Positions 25,524-33,178 of a stretch of 36,720 nt of DNA are shown piece after piece. The DNA comes from CAZMVU01 sp964569295 (GTDB taxonomy: Bacteria; Hydrogenedentota; Hydrogenedentia; Hydrogenedentales; JAGMZX01), in the NCBI GenBank assembly GCA_964569295.1, contig CAZMVU010000024.1, positions 1-36,720 on the forward strand, given 5' to 3'. The position numbers and the translations under genes are program-made. The notes beneath the pieces were generated by a model that was not told where the DNA came from, did no database searches, and saw only the letters and a list, made by a program, of their open reading frames with translations. Position 1 is the stretch's first letter. Each line of letters starts with the position of its first letter.

Positions 25524-27320
25524 ATGGTTATGAGGCAACAAACACCACAAAGCAATTCCCGCATACCGCCCGGCGCCGTGTTGATGCGAATCGCCTGCGT
25601 TGCCGCGGTCCTGATGCTTGCATCCTGGGTCGCCGCGGCGCAGGAAATCCGACTTGATCAATGGTCCAGGTTGGACAGCGGGGCCGGTATGGAACACATC
25701 GACTGGCACATCGGGGACGCTGGCCACATCGCGGCGACCGGCACCGCCTCAGCCGATAAAACGGCTAATCGCAGTTTCTTGGTGGCGGGGCCGGCATCCG
25801 AGGGCGACTATACGCTTCGGTGCGTGTTTCGCCGTGAACCCCGTTTCGATACGCAGGGACTCATGACAACGCCCTATGGCTTCGTGCTCCGCTTCCGCGA
25901 TCCCGAGAATTACTACGCCGTGACCCTGCTCCCGGCAGGCGCCATCGCACTGGTGCGCATGTACGGGGGCGAACGCGAAATCCTCGAGCAGGTACGCGGC
26001 TATGCCCCCATGTACCTCGACAACTACGCCGATCTTACCGTACGCAAAGCGACAATCACGGTGCGCCTCAACGGCCGCGTCGTTTTACAGACCCAGGACC
26101 GCAGCCATGTGGCGGGCCGTGTCGGCTTCTTTTGCGATGGCCCGCAGGCCATCACGTATCGAGATATCCAACTTTTCCAGACGGGGTCGGTGCCGTTTGC
26201 TTATGTGCCGCTGCTCATGGTGAAGGCGCCCTATGTCATCTGGGCCAGCGAAGACAAAGGCGTCCTCATGTGGGAGACCAACCGCCCCGCTGCGGCCACC
26301 GTCACCTACCAACCGGTGAATGGCGGGCGCAAAGCCTCCGTGGCTGTCCCGCCGCAAGGGTGTGTGCAGCGGGTCGTGCTCAGCCATCTCGCGCCGGCCA
26401 CGCGCTATGAGTACCGGGTTCACATGGAAGAGCGCAACCCGGGCGGCGGTGAATTCCGCACGGATCCCGGCCCCGAGGGCGCCTTCACCGCCGGATTTAT
26501 CGGCGACACGCACGCTTCGCCCGAACGCTTCAAAGAGTTCAACCGTCTGCTCGCCCAACACCATCCCGATTTCCTCATCAACCTCGGGGGCGTCGTCGAT
26601 GCTGCCGGCCACGTCGACGCGTGGGACGCGTTCTTCTTCCGGCCCGGGCGACGCCTGTTCGGGCGTGCGCCGGTCTATGTGGCCATCGGCGAGCAGGATC
26701 AAGTTCCGGACCGGCACTGGTACAACACCTTTCTCCCCTACCCAGGCTCCGGCATGGAAGTAAAGGATGAGGCCAAGAGTGCGTACTACGCTCTTACTTA
26801 TGGCAATACCGCGATCGTTATGGTGGATAACTACTTCGACTTTACGCCCGGCTCCCGCCAATACGAATGGTTGAAGTCGAAGCTGGCCTCCAAACGCTTT
26901 CAACAGGCGACATGGCGGATCGTGTGCGGCCACGAGCCGCCGTTCTCCGTCGGACGCGGCCGTTGGCAGCCCGGAAATCCGGATGTACGCGAACATCTGC
27001 TGCCCCTGTGCGCCGAGTATGGCGTCCAACTGCTCGTGGGCGGCAAGGAACATACCTATAAGCGGGGCCGGGTCGACGACGTCATCGTCCTTGTGAATGG
27101 CGGTGGCAGCGGTTACAGTGCGCCCCGGGCTTATCAGTTCGGTGCGCGGCTGTTAGGCTACAGCACGCTACAGTACAGCATTATGCGCATTAAGGGCGAC
27201 CGCCTCGAGTGGACCTGCTACAGCATCCGCGACGAGGTAATCGACCGCTTCGTGCTGGAAAATGGCGAAACGTGGCCCGCCGGAACGGCCGAAACCGGAT
27301 TGACGGGGGATCAACCGTAA
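25524..27320 (+). CDS. Secreted metallophosphoesterase-fold protein with degenerate metal site
   Basis: A 598-aa protein with a signal peptide (MRIACVAAVLMLASWVAAAQ, 21-40), a jelly-roll-like N-domain (about 42-222, similar in course to DUF1080/LamG-type sugar-binding domains), a fibronectin-III-like region (about 235-315) as in purple acid phosphatases, and a metallophosphoesterase-type domain (322-585). Canonical motifs are altered: GDTH (327-330) is kept, but GDxxD is GGVVD (355-359), GNHE/D is GEQD (389-392), and GHxH is GKEH (507-510); H470 and H510 remain. Dimetal phosphatase activity is therefore doubtful. ATG 25524 is chosen as the first start after the divergent promoter zone; ATG 25530 is equally possible. 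Function unknown, maybe carbohydrate binding. Confidence 0.78.
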   Translation: MVMRQQTPQSNSRIPPGAVLMRIACVAAVLMLASWVAAAQEIRLDQWSRLDSGAGMEHIDWHIGDAGHIAATGTASADKTANRSFLVAGPASEGDYTLRCVFRREPRFDTQGLMTTPYGFVLRFRDPENYYAVTLLPAGAIALVRMYGGEREILEQVRGYAPMYLDNYADLTVRKATITVRLNGRVVLQTQDRSHVAGRVGFFCDGPQAITYRDIQLFQTGSVPFAYVPLLMVKAPYVIWASEDKGVLMWETNRPAAATVTYQPVNGGRKASVAVPPQGCVQRVVLSHLAPATRYEYRVHMEERNPGGGEFRTDPGPEGAFTAGFIGDTHASPERFKEFNRLLAQHHPDFLINLGGVVDAAGHVDAWDAFFFRPGRRLFGRAPVYVAIGEQDQVPDRHWYNTFLPYPGSGMEVKDEAKSAYYALTYGNTAIVMVDNYFDFTPGSRQYEWLKSKLASKRFQQATWRIVCGHEPPFSVGRGRWQPGNPDVREHLLPLCAEYGVQLLVGGKEHTYKRGRVDDVIVLVNGGGSGYSAPRAYQFGARLLGYSTLQYSIMRIKGDRLEWTCYSIRDEVIDRFVLENGETWPAGTAETGLTGDQP

Positions 27321-27337
27321 TTCCGGCCGCCGCCCGC

Positions 27338-27985
27338 CTATGCCCGGTCGCCGTCCAACACCCGGGCCAGGCGCCATGCCCGCCAGACCAAAGCGCCTGC
27401 GGCCAGCAGACTGACCAGGAGCATGCCCCCGGTCCACAGATCCATCGCGCGGCTGTACGGGTTCGGGTGCTCGATCGGATCGAAAACCGGTATGACCGCA
27501 CGCGCCCGGCATAGAAACACCATGGCAAATATATTCAGCACGAAACCCACCAACAGCGTATACACCTTGAACCCGCCCTGGTGCGTCAGGCGCAAGGTGC
27601 GCGCCGGTGTCATCCCCCGCATACGGTTCACCATGATCCAAGCCAGGTGTGCCCCCACCGCCAAGGACCCACAGAACACGAGGTATCCCACAACCACCGG
27701 ATAGGACACCATGGCGAGCCGGCTCCCGGCGCTCTCGACAAGCGGCACGACGAACGCTGCCCCAACAATCACGGTACGCGCAAAAAGGTGCCCCACGTGC
27801 CGATAGCCCAAGGGTTGAAGAAGCGCGAACAGCGGCGTTCCCGCGATAAGCAGCACCAATGGCGCGCGGTCCGTATCGGAGCCCAGCACCATCAGCCGTC
27901 CCAGCAACACACCGAGCAATGCCAGCCACCCGAGGGTCACCAGCCAATAGAGCCCGCGCAAGCAGGTGATAACGCGCTGGCCCAT
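27338..27985 (-). CDS. Membrane protein, about six helices, unknown function
   Basis: A 215-aa hydrophobic protein starting two bases after the HAD gene stop, so probably cotranscribed and coupled. About six transmembrane segments (8-30, 40-55, 70-83, 95-117, 140-160, 185-207). No family recognised. A longer antisense-frame ORF over the same bases (27168-28016) has no recognisable content and was dismissed. Confidence 0.68.
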   Translation of the reverse strand: MGQRVITCLRGLYWLVTLGWLALLGVLLGRLMVLGSDTDRAPLVLLIAGTPLFALLQPLGYRHVGHLFARTVIVGAAFVVPLVESAGSRLAMVSYPVVVGYLVFCGSLAVGAHLAWIMVNRMRGMTPARTLRLTHQGGFKVYTLLVGFVLNIFAMVFLCRARAVIPVFDPIEHPNPYSRAMDLWTGGMLLVSLLAAGALVWRAWRLARVLDGDRA

Positions 27986-27987
27986 GC

Positions 27988-29376
27988 TTATTGAGCCTCA
28001 AATAGCGAGGCTTCAAGGAAAGCCGTGTGCCCCAGGATCACCTCGGGTATGCCACCCATGCAGACGTGGCTGGCCGCATGAAAGGCATGTCCCTGGGTCA
28101 TGGTGAACGGCAACGCGCAACACAACGAGATACCCGCTGCCCGGATGGCGATGGTGCCTGACTCGCTATCTTCGAAGCCCGCCACACGGCCCAATTCGTC
28201 CGGGTGCAATCCAAGCTGATGCAACGCCAGACAATAGAGATCGCGGTGCGGCTTGAGGCGAATCTCGCTCGAATCACTCGCGGTGATGATCCCATCGTAA
28301 TAGGCCCTGGGTTCCGCAAAAGCCGCGGCAATCCGGCCCCGCCGTGCCTCTGAAACAGGCCAATGCGCCACCCGCTCGGCCAATAACCGAAATACCTCGC
28401 CCAGCACAATCTCCGCCTCATACGCAATGCTCGAGGTAACAATCGCCACCCGCGCCGGGTTCTGCTCGAAATAGCGGCCAAGGCGCGCCAACGTGTCACT
28501 CGCCGCCAGCGTACCGCATTCCGCCCCGCCCCGCAGGTTTTCCGCCAACATCGTCCGGCAGGCGGCCAGTTCTTCACCCAAGTATCCCTTCAGCGTGGCG
28601 AGGAACACGCCAATGCCCGGCATCGGCTCGATAAGGTGGGCGCCGGTCTCATCGAGCACGTCCCGTGCGACCGCATCGCCTTCACCCGCCGCAATGGCCG
28701 CCAGAATCTCATGATAGCGCTGGTAATAGATGTCGATGGCAAAGCGCACAACCTGCGCCGCGTCATGCACACCGAACGCCGTCGTGCATTCCCCGGCAAG
28801 TTCCGCAATAACGGCCCTCGCATCGGGCGCTTCGAGGTCCATCGCCTCTTGCAACCGCACAAAACGTACATCTTCCAATAAATGCCGCAGCCCCGCCGCT
28901 GACAATGTGGCCGCCACTTCACGCCGCCGCCCGGCATCAGCCCCTTTGCCCAGGGTCCAGGCCGCAGCATGGATGTACCAGTAACGCAAGGCCGCCGGGG
29001 CAATGGCATCGGCATACGTACGCACCAGATACTCGACGTGCTTCGTTGTGCTGTTGCCGATGATGTGCGGGTAATCGCGCTCGTGGTCCAACCCCGGCCA
29101 AGCCGGGTTCTCCGCGTTGCCCGTGATACGCGCCACCATGGACGCAAGCGCGTGGATGCACAGCGGCTCGGTCGTGGTGGTGGTTCCGTCCATGTCCATC
29201 ACCGCGCCGGCAAGAGCGCCATCAAGGAGATGCCGTTTGGGCGGCAGCGGGTACAGGTCGAATGGCGGATACACATACGCCGGGTTCTCGACCACCGCGT
29301 ACTCACCGCCATGCTGGGCAATAAGCTGTGCGGCGGTTTCGGCATCGCAGTATTTGGGCAGGACGTCTTTCATCAT
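27988..29376 (-). CDS. HAD-superfamily hydrolase, extended
   Basis: A 462-aa protein, start ATG 29376 with AAAGGTGA upstream (a second ATG follows directly). HAD motifs: MDMDGTTTTTEPLC (motif I, nucleophile Asp), VTSS (II), KPHRDLY (III Lys) and GFEDSESG (IV, metal Asp). It resembles beta-phosphoglucomutase/phosphatase-type HADs but is about twice their length: an N-terminal extension of about 55 residues and a large helical cap (about 90-310). Substrate unknown, probably a sugar phosphate. Cotranscribed with the membrane protein that follows. Confidence 0.82.
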   Translation of the reverse strand: MMKDVLPKYCDAETAAQLIAQHGGEYAVVENPAYVYPPFDLYPLPPKRHLLDGALAGAVMDMDGTTTTTEPLCIHALASMVARITGNAENPAWPGLDHERDYPHIIGNSTTKHVEYLVRTYADAIAPAALRYWYIHAAAWTLGKGADAGRRREVAATLSAAGLRHLLEDVRFVRLQEAMDLEAPDARAVIAELAGECTTAFGVHDAAQVVRFAIDIYYQRYHEILAAIAAGEGDAVARDVLDETGAHLIEPMPGIGVFLATLKGYLGEELAACRTMLAENLRGGAECGTLAASDTLARLGRYFEQNPARVAIVTSSIAYEAEIVLGEVFRLLAERVAHWPVSEARRGRIAAAFAEPRAYYDGIITASDSSEIRLKPHRDLYCLALHQLGLHPDELGRVAGFEDSESGTIAIRAAGISLCCALPFTMTQGHAFHAASHVCMGGIPEVILGHTAFLEASLFEAQ

Positions 29377-30135
29377 CGGGTCACCTTTGGTTCCCGTATT
29401 GGACGCAGCAGCACCCATAAGTGTTTCAACTCCAGTTCAAGCATAACGATCTGGCCCGGCGCCGCCTCGAACGCGACGCTGTCCTTCGTCACCGTTGATT
29501 CCCCGCCGCGTTATACCGCGGAATCCGCCCAATACGCCCTCAAACAACGGTCCCAGGCGCTGTTGTCGACCGTCGTCTTGGACTCGAGGTACCCGGCGTC
29601 TCGCTGCTGCCGCCCGCGGCGTGTGATTTTCAGCGGCACACGCTGCCCGGGACGGCGGTGGCACGCACGTTACAAGATGTAGCCGTATCTTGGCCATAGA
29701 GACGCTCTTTGCGGCATTGCCTTGAAATCATACCACTCTGCCCAAAACCTTGAATCGGCGTGTCTCCCCGCCCACCCACTGCGGCCATGGTACCCTATGC
29801 CACACACCCCCGCGCAATGCCCATGCGGTTTAATCGCGCCGGAACGCCTGCCTGCGCATTCTGCTTCTTCTGCGGTGCAGTTCCCGTGCAAGCGCTCCGC
29901 AGGCCCCATTCGCGGCAACTACGGACACGCAAAACAAGGGACAATCTTCCCTTTCTGCATCACCGATGAATGTACGGTTTTCGACCCCGCATAAACTTAG
30001 CGGCACGAAACCCTTGCGCCCAAGGCGCAGAATAGCTACAATCCATGCTGCAACCGGGGGGGGCAAGCACACTTTACGACACCGGCTCACCTACCAGCAT
30101 GCCGATGTACTGCGGTGTCAGGAGAGATTCATAAC
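29377..30135. other. Intergenic region, no gene supported
   Basis: Several overlapping open frames exist, but none has a ribosome site, recognisable content or a consistent start. One frame around 29500-29699 has protein-like composition (ending LQDVAVSWP) but no start codon after the preceding stop; it could be the remains of a gene end. Confidence 0.35.
30014..30042 (+). promoter_or_regulatory. Possible promoter for paralogue 2
   Basis: TTGCGC, 17-base spacer, TACAAT (30037-30042). Good -10, weak -35. It lies 94 bases before the GTG of the barrel-like lipoprotein. Confidence 0.35.
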
Positions 30136-30957
30136 GTGTTTTCTCGCGGCAAACTGCTGTGCATACTTTCCCTTGTCTGCGTTTTCTCATTCGGCGCATG
30201 CAGCACATGCAGAGACAACGGCCGTAGGGCCTGTCCAGCGCCGGAAGTAACAGGCAAAGCCTCCGAGTCTGAGGAGTCACCCGCTGAAAAACGCTGGTAT
30301 GCCACGGTGGGCGCCTCGAACTATCATCCTGGACTCGAGGAGTCAGAACTGAAAATCGAGCGCCAACTGAACCAGGTTTTCGATTGGCTTCCGTTCTGGG
30401 AACGCCCGGAGACGTTCAAAGACTGGCGCGACAGTTTCAAGCTCTGGGATATGGCCATTGGCGTGGGCCGCGACCTTACCCCCCGTACCACCTGGATGAT
30501 CTGGACTGGCGGCGCGAAGGGCACGATAGAGAACAACAAGCGTTATGGTCCGCTCGATACAGACATTACGTTTTCCCGTACCACCGCATTTTTCACGATT
30601 CAGGGCTATTGGTTTCCGTGGGGCAAGACCGATTATACGCTCGAGGAAAAGGACACCGGGCGCGTGCAGGCATCACTACGGGGCGCGAAGCCCTATTTCT
30701 CGGTCGGCACCGGCTGGTGCTTGGTCCGCGCGGAAGCCGATGCCAAGTTCAAGGTGCCAATCCTCGGCACCGTCCTGCACCAAACGGACAAGGAAGACCA
30801 TCACCTGTTCCAGGTCAGTCCTTGTTTTGGTGTAGAAATCCCCGTAACTAAAAATAACAACATCATTATGGAAGGAAGCTACTACTTCTTTGGCCCCGAC
30901 CATCAGAAAGAATACAACGGCCCTGCGATGTTTCTAGGCTTTAAGCATCGTTTCTAA
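30136..30957 (+). CDS. Beta-barrel-like lipoprotein, paralogue 2
   Basis: A 273-aa protein from GTG 30136, with AGGAGAG at 30120-30126 deciding the start over an in-frame GTG at 30115. Signal peptide with a lipobox-like FGAC (Cys21), so possibly a lipoprotein. The body is rich in aromatic strands and ends in FLGFKHRF, typical of outer-membrane barrels. It is paralogous to the protein at 24508-25392 (same GG..GT segment, PWG motif, PV..NN and YFF blocks). Function unknown. Confidence 0.78.
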   Translation: MFSRGKLLCILSLVCVFSFGACSTCRDNGRRACPAPEVTGKASESEESPAEKRWYATVGASNYHPGLEESELKIERQLNQVFDWLPFWERPETFKDWRDSFKLWDMAIGVGRDLTPRTTWMIWTGGAKGTIENNKRYGPLDTDITFSRTTAFFTIQGYWFPWGKTDYTLEEKDTGRVQASLRGAKPYFSVGTGWCLVRAEADAKFKVPILGTVLHQTDKEDHHLFQVSPCFGVEIPVTKNNNIIMEGSYYFFGPDHQKEYNGPAMFLGFKHRF

Positions 30958-31119
30958 CGTGGGCAACGTCCACAACCCAAGGAAAATGGGGACAGAACCA
31001 AGCAAGCCGGCCGCGCCGGTCAGCTATTGCGAGCGCGTGGACTATCCCCGATTTTTCCGGGCGGCTTTCTTGTTTTTCTGTGCCCGTTCCGGCGCACGAA
31101 GCCGCGGCTGTCTGGTTGT

Positions 31120-32922
31120 TTAATCCACCGTCAACCACAGGCGTGAACGCGCGGGCAGGATAAACGTGTGGCGGCCGCCCTCCGATGCCCATGCCTGGTC
31201 GAAGCCGTCCTTCATGGCAACGCCCGCCGCCTCGATGTCCACGGCCGTGGCGGCATCCCGGTAATTCTGAATGAACCACTCGCCGCCACGTACAAGCTGC
31301 AAGGTGACGCTGGCGGGCGCCGACATGCCGGGCAGGCCATCATACGCGCAAGCAGCGCGGATGGTATCGGCCCAGGAACGCGGCAGTTCGGTGAGCCCCA
31401 TGGGCGCGGGCGCCAGAAGCACCTCCCCCACTTTGCGGAAATCCTCTTCCGAGTAGGTGTGGCTGTTAAGCACATAAACGGGTACACCGTCCGCCTCGAA
31501 GCGGGTGAAAAAAGGCACGCGCTTTCCATCAACAACCGCCTCGAGCACTACCTGGGCACGGGTGACATCGAGCATGGCCTCGATCCGCAGTCCGTGCGTG
31601 ATGGGTTGTGCTTCCCCATCCACGATGATCTCCTGCGCGGTCATGGGATCGGGTGTCACCGGCGCGACACCAGCCCACCTGCAGAACTGCTCTTCATCCG
31701 CCGCGGCGAGAAACCCGGCGGTCACGCACAAGGCATCGAGTTTTGCATGAGCCGTACGCACCTTCTCGAGGATATCCGTATCCGCCGCGGCCTGCGCCGG
31801 CAGCATAAGCACCCTGGCTTTCTCCGGGAAACGCGCCTTCGGCAGTAGCGGGATACCCAGCATGCCAAGGAAGTCCATGAGGTACAGGTCGCCGCCCGCC
31901 GGTGACTGCGGCGGCTTATAGCAATGCACACCCGTATCGGCAGATACATCCACTGCACGGCTCAGTGTTTCAAGGCGGGCGCGCTCCGCATGCAAGGCGG
32001 GGTCCCCTTCGTGCCCGCGCTCGATGTTGCTGAAGTTGAACAATACGATCTCGGGCGCTCCGGCGAGCACGGTCTGATACGCCTGGTCCACGTAGTCCGT
32101 GGCGTCGCAGTCGCCGTGGTCGAACCAGGCGCCGGTCAGCTTGTCCTCCACCATGTCGCGCATCCACCGGTAATTCACGAACCCGAGATACGGCTGAATG
32201 AAACCGAACCGCTGCGTCTCCCGCCCCCGCGTTTCCGTGCCGACCCAGACCACGTCGAATTGTTCCGGTGTACGCTCGACGTCGTAGCCGAATTTGTGGA
32301 ACAGGTCGTACCACTGGGGAAACTTCACGCACAGGGTGATGTCCGGGTTGGCCTCCTTGGCCGGCGCAGCGATCACATCGCGCGCAATCTCCACCATGAG
32401 GTCCCGCCGGTATTCAGGCCACGAGCGGTCCCCTTTGGCCTCCTCTGACAGTTCCGACAGATCGCCCGTGCAAAGAAAGTCATCGACAACAAAGAAGTCG
32501 AACACCGGCGCCACGTTGCGCATGAGCGCGGCGAGATCCTGCTGGGTCTTGTCCGCCTCGTAGTTGAACCAGCCGAGGGGCGCTTCCTGCCGCACGCCGA
32601 AGTCATCGCCCGGGGTTGTGGCTATACCGCCGGCCACGGCATAGCCTTCCGCTTCGAGCGCATCGCGCACTTTTTCGAGGGTTGGAACAGGAACAACACG
32701 CCCGCTCCGGTAGACCTCCAACACGGCGCCGCCGAGGTTGTATTCTTCCAGGACGTCAATTACTGCGCCGGCGTCTTCTCCCGCCTGTATCACGCGCCCG
32801 GCGGTCAGGTATGTCAGGAACGGCACACCTTCGGCGTCGTCCTGGATGGGCTTGGCATGCGCGCCGGCGAAGGCGCCCCCGGCAACGAGCAGGCACGTAA
32901 AGACAGTTGTGATGGGTCGCAT
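31120..32922 (-). CDS. Secreted TIM-barrel/GATase-like protein, glycosidase-like
   Basis: A 600-aa protein from ATG 32922 (GGGAGAA five bases upstream) with a signal peptide ending AGAHA. The first 330 residues read like a TIM barrel (FDFFVVDDFLCTGDLSEL; FDVVWVGTETRGRETQRF; GAPEIVLFNFSNIERG). Residues about 350-520 resemble the class-I-glutamine-amidotransferase-like domain of beta-galactosidase trimerisation type, without a catalytic triad that I can identify; the end is a small beta domain. It is divergent from the GH78 gene and possibly acts on the same glycan. No family assigned with certainty. Confidence 0.65.
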   Translation of the reverse strand: MRPITTVFTCLLVAGGAFAGAHAKPIQDDAEGVPFLTYLTAGRVIQAGEDAGAVIDVLEEYNLGGAVLEVYRSGRVVPVPTLEKVRDALEAEGYAVAGGIATTPGDDFGVRQEAPLGWFNYEADKTQQDLAALMRNVAPVFDFFVVDDFLCTGDLSELSEEAKGDRSWPEYRRDLMVEIARDVIAAPAKEANPDITLCVKFPQWYDLFHKFGYDVERTPEQFDVVWVGTETRGRETQRFGFIQPYLGFVNYRWMRDMVEDKLTGAWFDHGDCDATDYVDQAYQTVLAGAPEIVLFNFSNIERGHEGDPALHAERARLETLSRAVDVSADTGVHCYKPPQSPAGGDLYLMDFLGMLGIPLLPKARFPEKARVLMLPAQAAADTDILEKVRTAHAKLDALCVTAGFLAAADEEQFCRWAGVAPVTPDPMTAQEIIVDGEAQPITHGLRIEAMLDVTRAQVVLEAVVDGKRVPFFTRFEADGVPVYVLNSHTYSEEDFRKVGEVLLAPAPMGLTELPRSWADTIRAACAYDGLPGMSAPASVTLQLVRGGEWFIQNYRDAATAVDIEAAGVAMKDGFDQAWASEGGRHTFILPARSRLWLTVD

Positions 32923-33178
32923 GGTTTTCTCCCAGTCGGTGATTTCCATCATTACAAGCATGTAATACCGTGACCGGCCGGCACAACGGACGCCCTGCAA
33001 ACTGGAAGAGAAGCCGCACTCCCATCATCAGAACATGCACGTCTTCCTGCACGCCGCATCCGGGTCAAGGTGCTGCTCTTTTGCACACCATTTGCATTTA
33101 CCCGGGCGAATGGTCACAGAATAGCGAGTGTACAAGCCAGATCGAGGCCGGCGCAATGCGCGTAAGGAGAAACGGGTT

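Noticed and set aside
27168..28016. 282-codon - strand frame over the membrane protein gene
   Set aside because: Gly/Arg-rich without domains; the alternative frame has clear transmembrane segments and is coupled to the HAD gene.
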